Shown here: piece after piece, positions 36,242 to 57,091 of the stretch
Position numbering within the stretch: the first letter of the stretch is position 1
Layout: every line of letters begins with the position of its first letter
NCBI RefSeq assembly: GCF_004135735.1
Contig: NZ_CP012670.1
Span: forward strand, 2,666,001-2,730,000
Direction of reading: 5' to 3'
Length of the DNA stretch: 64,000 nucleotides
Source: Sorangium cellulosum
GTDB taxonomy: Bacteria > Myxococcota_A > Polyangia > Polyangiales > Polyangiaceae
Position numbers and translations under genes: made by a program
Notes under the pieces: model-generated
What the model saw: the letters and a program-made list of their open reading frames with translations, nothing else
Told to the model about the DNA's origin: nothing
Database searches by the model: none

Positions 36242-36283
36242 GAAAGAGAAAAAGACGAGGCCGCCCGGCCCCTCGGCCTCGTC
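36242..36283 (-). terminator. intrinsic terminator inside the cluster
   Basis: On the minus strand a 10-bp perfect stem (GACGAGGCCG / CGGCCTCGTC) with a 10-base loop is followed by TTTTTCTCTTT. It starts 9 bases after the stop of the isochorismatase-like gene and ends 50 bases before the hypE start. It should reduce transcription of hypE-hypF-exporter relative to the NRPS genes. Confidence 0.85.
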
Positions 36284-36291
36284 GTCCGGGG

Positions 36292-36882
36292 TCAGCCGAG
36301 GAGCTCTTCCCGGCTCGGCAGGTCGTCGCTCTCGCGGAGGCGCTTGATGATCTCCGCGCCGGGCGCGATCGCGGCGCAGTACGACGCCATCCACTCGAGG
36401 GAGCGCTTCTTGTCCTCCTCCTTGAGCGAGAACACGCAGTCCTCGGGGACCCACACCTTGTACCCGCGGAAGAACGCGTCCGCCGCCGTGGTCTGCACGC
36501 AGATCTGGGTCTGGATGCCCGTGACGAGCACCGTCTTGACGCCGAGCTCCTTCAGCTTGTCGTCGAGGGGCGTCTCGTAAAAGCCGCTGTCACGGCCCTT
36601 CACCATCACGAGGTCGGACGGATGGACGAAGTCCTTGATCAGCTCGGCGTTGGGCGTCCCCTTGATGGCCGGGATCTCCTTGCCGCGGAAGCGGCGCTGG
36701 ATCTGCGGGTCGTTCGGGTCGTTGATGAGCTGGAGGTGGACGACGACGTGCCCCAGGGCGCGGATGGCGCCGAGGAACATGTTGAACTGCGGCGCCACCC
36801 GGGCGAGGAGCTCGCGGCCCCCCGGCATCTTGTCGATGAACTCGTACTGGAGATCGTTGGTGAGCACGGCGATGTTGGGCAT
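36292..36882 (-). CDS. isochorismatase-fold cysteine hydrolase
   Basis: 196 residues with the catalytic triad Asp10 (VLTNDLQ), Lys95 (VMVKGRDSGFYETPL) and Cys128 (VTGIQTQICVQTTA), including the cis-peptide region before Cys. Members hydrolyse nicotinamide, ureidoacrylate, N-carbamoylsarcosine or isochorismate. No 2,3-dihydroxybenzoate genes occur here, so an isochorismatase role is unlikely. In a cluster full of carbamoyl enzymes, an N-carbamoyl or ureido amidase role is attractive but unproven. It lies 79 bp downstream of the NRPS gene and is followed by a terminator. Confidence 0.9.
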   Translation of the reverse strand: MPNIAVLTNDLQYEFIDKMPGGRELLARVAPQFNMFLGAIRALGHVVVHLQLINDPNDPQIQRRFRGKEIPAIKGTPNAELIKDFVHPSDLVMVKGRDSGFYETPLDDKLKELGVKTVLVTGIQTQICVQTTAADAFFRGYKVWVPEDCVFSLKEEDKKRSLEWMASYCAAIAPGAEIIKRLRESDDLPSREELLG

Positions 36883-36961
36883 GGATCGGTCCTTTCTGGT
36901 TCGGTCGATGGGTCTCGGACGAATCGGTCGAAGCGGGCTCCGCGGGCGCCACGCGGCGTGA

Positions 36962-49555
<12,594 letters not shown>

Positions 49556-49620
49556 CGCTCCGTCGCGCTCTCCGCGAGCGCGAACGCCGTCCGCCGAACC
49601 CGTGTCACCGCGTCAGCGCG

Positions 49621-50622
49621 TCAGCGCGTCATGTCGAAGAAGTCGTCGATCCACACCACGTCGCCCGCCGCCTCGGCGCGCGCGTAAACCCACCTCGCCA
49701 CGGCGAGATCGAGCGTCCCCATCCCGAACGGCGAGAACACGACGGTCTTCGTCCGCGGCACGGCGCATTTCCCGAGCAGCACCTCGGCGAGCGTCCCCGT
49801 GACGAACTCGCGATGACCGGACTCCTGCTCTGCGAGGTGGAGCGACGTCCCGGCGCTCATCACGTGCTCCACGCTGTCCACCACGTTGAACGACGCGCGC
49901 ACGACGCTCGGCGAAAGGTCGCGCAGCGACAGGTGCAGCACGACGGGCGCGTGGGAGAACCAGCCCGGGTCGTGGACGTGCGGCGCGCCGGCCGAGGTCG
50001 TGAACACGAGGAGATCGCTCCGCCGCACCACGGTCTCGAGGTCCTCGGCCACGCGGATCGCGCGGTGCCGGGCCGGGTCGCAGGAGGCCGACCGGAACCG
50101 CTCGGCCTCGGTGGGGTTCGCGTCGAACAGGAGCACCTCCGGGAGCTCCCAGCCGAGCCGCGTCAGGAACGAGACCACGTACCGGGCGATGAGCCCCGTC
50201 CCCACGACGCCGAGCGTCCTCGCGGCCCGCCGCCCCGAGAGCGCCGCCGCGGCGGAGGCCGCCGAGGCCGCGGTGCGCGCCGCCGAGATGATCGAGCCCT
50301 CGAGGCACGCATACGGATATCCGTCGTCCGCGCGGTTGAGGACGATCACCGCCGAGGCCCGGGGGATACCTCGCTTGATGTTCGCCGGGTAGCTGGCGAT
50401 CCACTTGATGCCCGACACGGGGTCATCGCCGCCGAGGTGGGCGGGGAGCGCGATGATCCGCGCGTCCGGCCGGTCCGGGAAGCGGAGGAAATAGCTGTTC
50501 GGACAGACCACCTCTCCGCGGTGGCCGGCGAGGTACACGTCCTCGACCGCCTTGACGCACGCCTCGGGATCACCTTCGATGAGGCGACGGATCACGCCGC
50601 CGGAAACCACGCCAAACCGCAT
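49621..50622 (-). CDS. sbnB: SbnB-like N-(amino-carboxyethyl)glutamate dehydrogenase
   Basis: 333 residues of the ornithine cyclodeaminase/mu-crystallin family: INAGES-like N-terminal region FGVVSGGVIRRLIEG, YANIKRGIPRASAVIVLNRADDG and a Rossmann motif LGVVGTGLIARYVVSFL. In staphyloferrin B biosynthesis SbnB oxidatively cleaves the SbnA product to L-2,3-diaminopropionate and 2-oxoglutarate using NAD. Its ATG lies three bases after the stop of the SbnA-like gene, a pairing that strongly supports this function over ornithine cyclodeaminase. The NRPS gene follows after 65 bp. Confidence 0.88.
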   Translation of the reverse strand: MRFGVVSGGVIRRLIEGDPEACVKAVEDVYLAGHRGEVVCPNSYFLRFPDRPDARIIALPAHLGGDDPVSGIKWIASYPANIKRGIPRASAVIVLNRADDGYPYACLEGSIISAARTAASAASAAAALSGRRAARTLGVVGTGLIARYVVSFLTRLGWELPEVLLFDANPTEAERFRSASCDPARHRAIRVAEDLETVVRRSDLLVFTTSAGAPHVHDPGWFSHAPVVLHLSLRDLSPSVVRASFNVVDSVEHVMSAGTSLHLAEQESGHREFVTGTLAEVLLGKCAVPRTKTVVFSPFGMGTLDLAVARWVYARAEAAGDVVWIDDFFDMTR

Positions 50623-50625
50623 CCT

Positions 50626-51591
50626 TCATCCCTCGGCGTGCCGAGACGCCCAGTCGGGGTTGTAGACAGTGTCCAGATAAGGGAGGCCGCGGTCCGCGCA
50701 GAGGAACAGGACCTTCGGCCTCACGAGGCCGGTCGCCCGGCCGAAATAACGCTGGATCGCCGCGTAGACGGTCCCCGTGGAGCCGCCGGCGAGCAGCCGG
50801 TGGCGGTCGAGGAGGGCGCGGCACGCGGCGATCGACTCGACCTCTGGCACGATCACGACATCGTCGATCAGCGCCTCCCGGAGCAGATCGGGCACCACGC
50901 CCGCGCCGATGCCCGGGATGCGCCGCGGCCGTGGGGGGCCGCCGAAGATGACCGAGCCCTCGGCGTCCACCGCGACGATCTTGATCCCGCGGAAGTGCTC
51001 CTTGAGCCGCCGCGAGAGCCCCGCGACCGTCCCCGCCGAGCTCACGCCGACGAACACGAAATCGAGCTCCGTGAACGCCCGGCAGATCTCGTGTCCCGTC
51101 GTGTGGAAGTGCGCCATCATCCCGTCGGGGTTCCTGTACTGGTTGGGCCAGTAGGACCTCGGGAGGCGGGCGCAGAGCGACTGCACGCGGGCGAGCCTCG
51201 TCTTGAGGAAACCGCCGGTGTCGTCCCGCTCTTCCACCTTGACCACCCGGGCGCAGAGCGAGCGGAGCACGTGCTCGTTCACCGTGGAGACGTGGGGGTC
51301 GATCACGGGGATGAAGTCGAGCCCGAGGAGCCCCGCGTACGCGGCGAGCGCGATGGCGAAGTTGCCCGAGGACGACTCCACCACCGTCGTGCCGGGCTCG
51401 ATCTCGCCGCGCTCGATCGCCCTCTTCAGGATGAAGAGCGCGGGGCGGTCCTTGATGCTCCCGACGGCGTTGCAGTACTCGAGCTTGACGAACAGATCGA
51501 TATGCTCGTGCTCGAGCCTCACGACCGGCGTCTCGCGGAGCATGCTGACGAGCGTCTCCGCCCGCGCCCGGAGGTCCTGTTCTTTACCCAT
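50626..51591 (-). CDS. sbnA: SbnA-like PLP enzyme (phosphoserine + glutamate to ACEGA)
   Basis: 321 residues of the cysteine synthase fold: PLP Lys47 in NAVGSIKDRPALF, ESSSGNFAIALAAYAG as substrate loop, and a phosphate-binding VGVSSAGTVAGLSRRL. SbnA joins O-phosphoserine and glutamate to N-(1-amino-1-carboxy-2-ethyl)glutamate, the precursor of 2,3-diaminopropionate. The SSAGT form of the glycine-rich loop and the neighbour SbnB favour this over cysteine synthase. With SbnB it would supply diaminopropionate to the NRPS. Confidence 0.88.
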   Translation of the reverse strand: MGKEQDLRARAETLVSMLRETPVVRLEHEHIDLFVKLEYCNAVGSIKDRPALFILKRAIERGEIEPGTTVVESSSGNFAIALAAYAGLLGLDFIPVIDPHVSTVNEHVLRSLCARVVKVEERDDTGGFLKTRLARVQSLCARLPRSYWPNQYRNPDGMMAHFHTTGHEICRAFTELDFVFVGVSSAGTVAGLSRRLKEHFRGIKIVAVDAEGSVIFGGPPRPRRIPGIGAGVVPDLLREALIDDVVIVPEVESIAACRALLDRHRLLAGGSTGTVYAAIQRYFGRATGLVRPKVLFLCADRGLPYLDTVYNPDWASRHAEG

Positions 51592-51634
51592 GCGAGATCC
51601 GCCACCGCAAGAGCCAGCGCCAAGCGTCCACCCG

Positions 51635-53707
51635 TCACACCTCCAGCGGCGGCAGCGACACGAGCCGCTGCGACCAGCGCCCGTCGCCCTCCGCGGCCGC
51701 CCGCGGCGCCCCGAGCGGGCGCAGGGACACGAGCCGCTGCGACCAGAGCCCCTCGATCTCCTCCACCGCCTTCCGCGCGCGCGCGGGGTCGTCCGCGCCG
51801 GCCTCCGCGAGCAGCGCGCGGATCGAGCGCGAGCCGTCCGCGCGCATCAGCGCCTCGCCCACGTCCGGAGACACGCGCACCCGCAGGCCGGCGTCATACG
51901 TGTTGCGGAGCTCGAAGACCGTGGCGGCGCGGTCCATCGCGACGAAGCGGCGGATCTGGTCCACGCGGACGTACTTCGGGATCTGGAGCGCGAGCGTGGC
52001 GACGTCCTCCCAGGTGAAGTCGCGCTTTGTTGCGATGTAGTCGCCGATCGCGAGGTGATGGAGCCCTGTCGTCAGGAAGCTCGTCACCACGTCATGCGCG
52101 GAGTCGACGATCGGCTCCACGTTGTTGTTGAACGAGGTGTTGAGCAGCGCCGGGACACCCGTCCTGTCCTTGAACGCCTTGAGCAGGCCGTGGAACCGCG
52201 GGTTCGCCTTTTGCGACACCGTGTGGACGCGGGCCGTGCCGTCGACGTGCGTCGTCGCCCCGAGGACGCTCCGCCGGTCCTCGCGCACCTTCAGCACGAA
52301 GATCATGAACGGGAAGTCGTCCTGCCCGGGCGGGAGCTCGAAGAGCTCGCGCGCGTCCTCCTCGAGGACGGACGGGGCGAACGGCCGGTACGCCTCGCGC
52401 TTCTTGACCATCGCGTTGATGAGGTCCTTGTTCGCGGCCGGCCGCGGATCGGCCAGGATGCTGCGGTGTCCGAGCGCGCGGGGGCCGAACTCGGACGCTC
52501 CCTGCGCCCAGCCGACCGCGGCCCCGGAGGCCAGGAGGTCGGCGACGCGCCCCGGGAGATCCGCGGCGCGCTCGTGGCTCAGGAAGCGGGACCAGGCGGA
52601 GAGCTCGGCCTCGATCTCGGCGTCCTCGCCCACGTCGCTGCCCCAGAACACGTGCGTGAGCCGCCGCCGCGACCCGAGCGCGCCCTCGGCGAGGCTGACG
52701 TGCAGCGCGGCCCCGAGCGCGCAGCCGGCGTCGTGCGCCGCCGGCTGCACGAACACGCCCTCGAACAGACCGGAGTACGCGATCTTCCCGTTCATCGTGC
52801 AGTTGTGCGCGACCCCCCCGGCGAGGCAGAGCCGGCTCTTCCCGGTCACCTCGCGCTGGTGGCGGAGCGCGTGCATCACGATCGTCTCGAGCGCCTCCTG
52901 GAGCGACGCCGCGACGTCGCGGTGCTGCTGGGTGAACGGGCCGCCCCTCCGGCGCACCTCGATCTGCTGCGCGAGCGCGCCCACGCGGTCGCGGTGGATC
53001 TCGTAGTCGCCGCCCGGCAAGAGCGTGTAGAGCGCGCTCATCTGCGCGCGGTACCGCGCGGGATCGCCGTACGGCGCGAGCCCCATCACCTTGTACTCGT
53101 CGAACACGCCGTAGCCGAGCAGGGAGATGACCGCGACGTAGAAGTTCCCGAGCGACTTCGCCTCGGGGAACGTGGAGAGGACCTCGATCCTGTCGCCCGT
53201 GCCCACGGCCACGAGCCCGGACAGGAAGTCTCCGGACCCGTCGATCGCGACGATCAGGCTGTCGTCGTAGCCCGACAGGAGGTACGTGCTCGCCGCGTGC
53301 GCCTGGTGGTGCGGGACGAAGACGATCCGGTCGCGGTCGATCCGGCGCCCCAGCCCCTCGCCGAGCTTCGCCGCGAGCAGCGTGCGCGCGTCCACCCGGG
53401 GGAGCGCGCCCCCGGTCAGGAGCCGCACCCGCCCGAGCAGGGCGTTGCAGTACTCCTCGCTGGCGTAGAACGCGATGCGGTCCACCTGGTCGATGTCGAC
53501 CCCGCGCCGGGCGAGGCAGAAGCGCGTCGCCTCGATCGGGAACTTGTTCGAGTGCTTGATGCGGTTCAGCCGCTCTTCCTCGATGCCCGCGACGACCTCC
53601 CCGTCCTCGACGAGCACGGCCGCGCCGTCGTGCGTGAAGTTCTTCGGGATGTCGTACATCTCCTCGTGGGCGAAGCTCAACCCGCCGGAAAGCCCGAGCG
53701 TCAGCAT
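51635..53707 (-). CDS. NodU/CmcH/TobZ-family carbamoyltransferase with extra C-terminal domain
   Basis: 690 residues from ATG 53707. The Kae1-like half contains THDGAA with His26 (equivalent of TobZ His14), VPHHQAHAAS (133-137, metal ligands), IDGSGDFLSG and LAGGVAHNCTMNGKI. The YrdC-like C-terminal half contains SEFGPRALGHRSILADPR near 405 and AYRPFAPSVLEED. All key residues are present, so it is probably active: carbamoyl phosphate plus ATP gives carbamoyl-adenylate, then transfer to a hydroxyl or amine. About 110 residues beyond the usual end (VFELRNTYDAGLRVRV, GEALMRADGSRSIRALLAEAG) look like a small winged-helix or PqqD-like domain and end in a duplicated WSQRLVSL motif. It overlaps the acyl-CoA dehydrogenase gene by 7 bp. 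Confidence 0.93.
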   Translation of the reverse strand: MLTLGLSGGLSFAHEEMYDIPKNFTHDGAAVLVEDGEVVAGIEEERLNRIKHSNKFPIEATRFCLARRGVDIDQVDRIAFYASEEYCNALLGRVRLLTGGALPRVDARTLLAAKLGEGLGRRIDRDRIVFVPHHQAHAASTYLLSGYDDSLIVAIDGSGDFLSGLVAVGTGDRIEVLSTFPEAKSLGNFYVAVISLLGYGVFDEYKVMGLAPYGDPARYRAQMSALYTLLPGGDYEIHRDRVGALAQQIEVRRRGGPFTQQHRDVAASLQEALETIVMHALRHQREVTGKSRLCLAGGVAHNCTMNGKIAYSGLFEGVFVQPAAHDAGCALGAALHVSLAEGALGSRRRLTHVFWGSDVGEDAEIEAELSAWSRFLSHERAADLPGRVADLLASGAAVGWAQGASEFGPRALGHRSILADPRPAANKDLINAMVKKREAYRPFAPSVLEEDARELFELPPGQDDFPFMIFVLKVREDRRSVLGATTHVDGTARVHTVSQKANPRFHGLLKAFKDRTGVPALLNTSFNNNVEPIVDSAHDVVTSFLTTGLHHLAIGDYIATKRDFTWEDVATLALQIPKYVRVDQIRRFVAMDRAATVFELRNTYDAGLRVRVSPDVGEALMRADGSRSIRALLAEAGADDPARARKAVEEIEGLWSQRLVSLRPLGAPRAAAEGDGRWSQRLVSLPPLEV

Positions 53708-54963
53708 GTCTCCTCCTTGCCGGTCGCGCCGATCGCGCCGTCGAGCCACGGCGACGACGCCGCGCCCTCGAACACGCCCTCTCCGAGCGCTCGCCGCCCG
53801 TGGGCGCGCTCGATGGCGGCGTTCACCTCCGGCCCGAGCGGGCCGAAGACGACCTCCTTGCTCAGGCGCTCAATCGGGTTGTCGCCCGCGAACGCGCGCG
53901 CGCCGACGATGCCGCGCGCCGCCGCGACGGTCTCCTCGGCGCACCGCGTCCCCACGTATTTCGCGACCCCGGCGAGCTCGAAGAGCCGGGGGAGCCGCTC
54001 CGCGCGGTCCCGCGCGCTCCGGATGGAGCCCATCGCCTCGCCCGCCTCGCGGACCGCCGCGCACGCGGCGCGAACCCGGATCACGAGGCGCCCGACGTCG
54101 ACGATCATGCCGTCGAGCTCGGCGAGCGGCGCGCCCTCCCGCGCGCGCACCGCGCGCAGAAACCGCCGCGCCTCCTCGATCGCCGCGGCCGCGGCCCCGA
54201 GGTAGAGCGCGGGGATCAGCGCCTGGTGCCACACCATCTCGAACTGGAGGAGCTCCATCACGCTCGGGCTCTGCCCGCCGAGCAAGAGGTCCTCCTCCGG
54301 GACGAAGAGGTCGTGGAACACGATGCGCCGCGTGTCGGAGTCGAGCATCGCGTCCGGAAACAGGTAGTCTCCGATCTCCACCGCCGGGTTGCCCCGCGGC
54401 CGCGTCAGGAAGACCGCGGGCGCGCCCTCCTCGAGCGCGGTCGTGAAGATCAGGAGATCTCCCTCGGTCGCGAGCGACGTGTACGAGGCGGCGCCGCTCA
54501 CCACGTACCCGCCAGCGACCTTGCGGGCCCTCGTCCCCACCGCGCCCACGCGGTCGGTGTGGACCCGGGAGTTCGTGTTGGCGACGAGCAGGCGCCCCTC
54601 GACGAGCTCGGCGAGCAGGGCCCGGCGCCGCGCGTCGAGCCGCGCGTCGTCGCCGATGGGGAACGTGGCGATCGCGGAGCTCACGTAAAAGTGGTTCTCG
54701 ACCGCGAGCGCGACGGCCGGGGAGAGGCCCCCGAGCCGGTGCAGCACGTGCGCGCACGCGCGGAACAGCCCGGCCGCGTCTCCCTCGTAGACGAGCCCGA
54801 GGAACGGCAGATCCGTCGCCCGGAACGCCCGGTAGAAGGCCGGGAGATCCCGCGCCGCGAGCGCCTCCTTCAGCGCGCCGGCCGCGAGCTCCGTTTGCCG
54901 ATCGAGGTCGAGCCCGGGGCGCCTCTGGCGCCCGGCGCTCCTTTTCAGTTCATCCGAGCTCAC
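53701..54963 (-). CDS. acyl-CoA dehydrogenase-like flavoprotein
   Basis: 420 residues from a GTG at 54963 with a GGAGAGGAG-type site upstream. The middle beta domain (GYVVSGAASYTSLATEGDLLIFTTAL) and C-terminal helices (GIVGARAFAGDNPIERLSKEVVFGPLG) place it in the acyl-CoA dehydrogenase superfamily with FAD. The usual YEGT motif with the catalytic Glu near the C-terminus is not evident, the sequence reading VFGPLGPEVNAAIERAHG, so it may act as an oxidase, monooxygenase or non-redox relative. In NRPS clusters such proteins often oxidise a carrier-bound acyl or aminoacyl group. The substrate cannot be read from sequence. Confidence 0.87.
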   Translation of the reverse strand: MSSDELKRSAGRQRRPGLDLDRQTELAAGALKEALAARDLPAFYRAFRATDLPFLGLVYEGDAAGLFRACAHVLHRLGGLSPAVALAVENHFYVSSAIATFPIGDDARLDARRRALLAELVEGRLLVANTNSRVHTDRVGAVGTRARKVAGGYVVSGAASYTSLATEGDLLIFTTALEEGAPAVFLTRPRGNPAVEIGDYLFPDAMLDSDTRRIVFHDLFVPEEDLLLGGQSPSVMELLQFEMVWHQALIPALYLGAAAAAIEEARRFLRAVRAREGAPLAELDGMIVDVGRLVIRVRAACAAVREAGEAMGSIRSARDRAERLPRLFELAGVAKYVGTRCAEETVAAARGIVGARAFAGDNPIERLSKEVVFGPLGPEVNAAIERAHGRRALGEGVFEGAASSPWLDGAIGATGKEETC

Positions 54964-55041
54964 CGCGCTCTTCTCCTCTCCTCATCCCTCGTGTCGTTCG
55001 CCCGCGCGGCCGCGCGGATCTTCCTGGGTGGCGGGCGCGCC

Positions 55042-57015
55042 TCACGGCCGCTCGGCGGGCCAGAGCCGCACGAGCCGCTCGGTCCAGAGCGCCCAGAGCT
55101 CGTCCGCGACGTCGGCCCCGGCGCCGCCGCGGAGCGCCGCGATCGAGCGCTCGCCGTCGGCCTGCGCCAGCACGTCGTACGCGGCGCCGGAGATCTTGCG
55201 GCGGAGCGCGCGATCGTGGCTCGTCCGCAGCTCCCACGCGTCGCCGACCCGCGCGCCGTCGATCCACCCGCGCGCGCGGCACACCTGGGTCGAGCGCGGG
55301 AGCTCGACCGCCATCCGGAGCCGGTCCTCGAGCGACGCGCTCCGCTCGCGGACGAGCACGTCGCCCACGAACGCGACCGTGAGGCCGCTCGTGAGCAGCA
55401 GCGCGACCACGTCGTCGACGGTCTCGGCGGGCGGCTCCGCGCCGTGATCGAGCGACGTCGTGAGCAGCGCGCCGACCCCGGTGAGCGCCTTGAACGCGGA
55501 GAGCAGCGCGAACAGCCGGGGATCCGCCCGCTCCAGCACGACCCGCGCGCGCACCGTGCCGTCCGCGTGCAGCGCCGCCGCGAGCGCCTCGCGCCGCTCC
55601 CGCCGGGCGCGGAGCGCGAAGCTCTTCCAGCGGAGCTGCTCGGCCGGGCAGGGCAGCATCAGGAGCTCCCGCGCGTCCTCCGCGAGCATCGCGACCGAGA
55701 GCGGCCGGTGCGGCGCGCGCCGCTTCAGCGCGTTCAGCGCCTCGCGCTGCCGCTCGTCCCGCGGATCCGCGACGATCACGCGGCGCCCGAGCGCGACGAG
55801 CCCCAGCTCCGAGCGCCCGTTCGCCCACCCCACGGCGGACCCCGCCGCGACGAGCCCGGCCGCCTCCCGGGCCGGCTCCGCCGACCGCTCCGCGGCCACG
55901 AAGGCGCCCCAGCGCCGGAGCGCCGGGAGCACGGTGTCGGCGGTGCCGAGGTCGGCCCCGAAGGCCACGTGATCGAGCGGCGCGCGGCGCGGCGGCGCGT
56001 CGCTCGCGTGGAGCGCGGCGCCGAGCGCGCAGCCGGCGTCGTGCGCCGCGGGCTGGACGAACACCTCGTCGAACAGGCCGCTCGCGAGGATCCGCGAGTT
56101 GACGGCGCAGATCTGCGCGCCCCCGCCGGCGAGGCACAGCCGCCGGAGCCCGCTCCTCGTGCGGTGGTGGCGCAGGACGTGCAGCACGATCTCGGAGATC
56201 GCCTCTTCCAGCGCGGCGATCACGTCCCTGTGCGCCTGCTCCACCGGCTCGCCGCGCAGCCTGCCCGGCACCCCGGAGAGCGCGCCCGCGAGGTTCTGGA
56301 AGGCGAGCTCGTAGTCGCCGTCGGGGAGGAGCGTGTACACCCCGCGCATCGCGTCGCGGCGCGCGGCCGGGTCGCCGTGGGGGGCGAGCTCCATCGCCTC
56401 GGCCTCCTCGAAGGGGCTGTATCCGAGGGCCCGGATCGTGCGATGACACAGCTCGCCGAGCGACTTCTCTGGTGAGAGCTCCGCGCGCGGCGTGAGGCAC
56501 GACCGGCACCCCTTGTCGGAGGTCGCCGTGAAGACCCCGCCCTCGTTGTCGATGACGTAGACGAGCGCCTGCTCGAAGCCCGACATCGCGGCGGCGCTCA
56601 CGGCGTGCGTCACGCCGTGCGGCACGAAGACGATCCGCGCCGGATCGATCTCGCACCGCATCTCCCGCTGGATGGCCGCGCGCAGGAGGCCGCGCGCGTC
56701 CGGGATGCCGGCGAGCTCCGGGAACGCCTGGCGGAGGCGCCCGACGAGCAGATTGGCCACCTCCTCGCCCGAGTAATAGGCGATGCGATCCACGTCCCCG
56801 AGCGAGACGCCCCGCTGCCTCAGGCAGGCGCGCAACGCGTCGAACGGGAACTTGTTCGTCCGGCGGACGCGGTTCAACCGCTCTTCCTCGATCGCGGCCA
56901 CGACCTGCCCGTCCTCGACCAGCACGGCCGCCGCGTCATACGTGAAGTATTGCGGCGCGTCGTAACGGCAGTCGTAGACAGGATCCAAGCCTCCGGCGAG
57001 GCCCAGAGTCAGCAT
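55042..57015 (-). CDS. degenerate NodU/CmcH-family carbamoyltransferase homolog
   Basis: 657 residues, first gene after the sigma-54 promoter. It aligns end to end with the intact carbamoyltransferase at 51635-53707, starting with the same MLTLGL. Key changes are clear: catalytic His26 is Tyr (TYDAAA), HHQAH is HGVTH (133-137, outer His residues kept), GGVAHNC is GGGAQIC, and SEFGPRALGHRS is SELGLVALGRRV, losing the Arg of the carbamoyl-adenylate site. The extra C-terminal domain is present (ISGAAYDVLAQADGERSIAAL). It is probably catalytically dead or repurposed, for example as a structural or substrate-binding partner of the intact paralog. The frame is intact, so it is maintained. Confidence 0.88.
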   Translation of the reverse strand: MLTLGLAGGLDPVYDCRYDAPQYFTYDAAAVLVEDGQVVAAIEEERLNRVRRTNKFPFDALRACLRQRGVSLGDVDRIAYYSGEEVANLLVGRLRQAFPELAGIPDARGLLRAAIQREMRCEIDPARIVFVPHGVTHAVSAAAMSGFEQALVYVIDNEGGVFTATSDKGCRSCLTPRAELSPEKSLGELCHRTIRALGYSPFEEAEAMELAPHGDPAARRDAMRGVYTLLPDGDYELAFQNLAGALSGVPGRLRGEPVEQAHRDVIAALEEAISEIVLHVLRHHRTRSGLRRLCLAGGGAQICAVNSRILASGLFDEVFVQPAAHDAGCALGAALHASDAPPRRAPLDHVAFGADLGTADTVLPALRRWGAFVAAERSAEPAREAAGLVAAGSAVGWANGRSELGLVALGRRVIVADPRDERQREALNALKRRAPHRPLSVAMLAEDARELLMLPCPAEQLRWKSFALRARRERREALAAALHADGTVRARVVLERADPRLFALLSAFKALTGVGALLTTSLDHGAEPPAETVDDVVALLLTSGLTVAFVGDVLVRERSASLEDRLRMAVELPRSTQVCRARGWIDGARVGDAWELRTSHDRALRRKISGAAYDVLAQADGERSIAALRGGAGADVADELWALWTERLVRLWPAERP

Positions 57016-57074
57016 GCGCTCCCTCCATCCTTCCTATCGGGGACGACGGCCGTCCCGCGGCGCGCGACCGCAAT

Positions 57075-57091
57075 CGCAAGCGCCGTTCCAT
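57075..57091 (-). promoter_or_regulatory. sigma-54 promoter of the biosynthetic cluster
   Basis: On the minus strand TGGAACG, GCGC, TTGCG (57090-57075) matches TGGCACG-N4-TTGCW with two mismatches; the GG and GC pairs are exactly spaced. Transcription would start near 57065, about 50 bases before the first cluster gene at 57015. Imperfect direct repeats just upstream, GAACGG with GGTGATC (57093-57109 and 57123-57137), are candidate activator sites. The gene upstream encodes a sigma-54 activator. Confidence 0.72.

Noticed and set aside
36292..36882. True isochorismatase for a catechol siderophore
   Set aside because: No isochorismate synthase, dehydrogenase or dihydroxybenzoate-AMP ligase genes, and the loading domain of the NRPS is a fatty acyl-AMP ligase.
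50626..51591. Ordinary cysteine synthase
   Set aside because: The three-base linkage to an SbnB-like gene and the position before an NRPS favour the diaminopropionate pathway.
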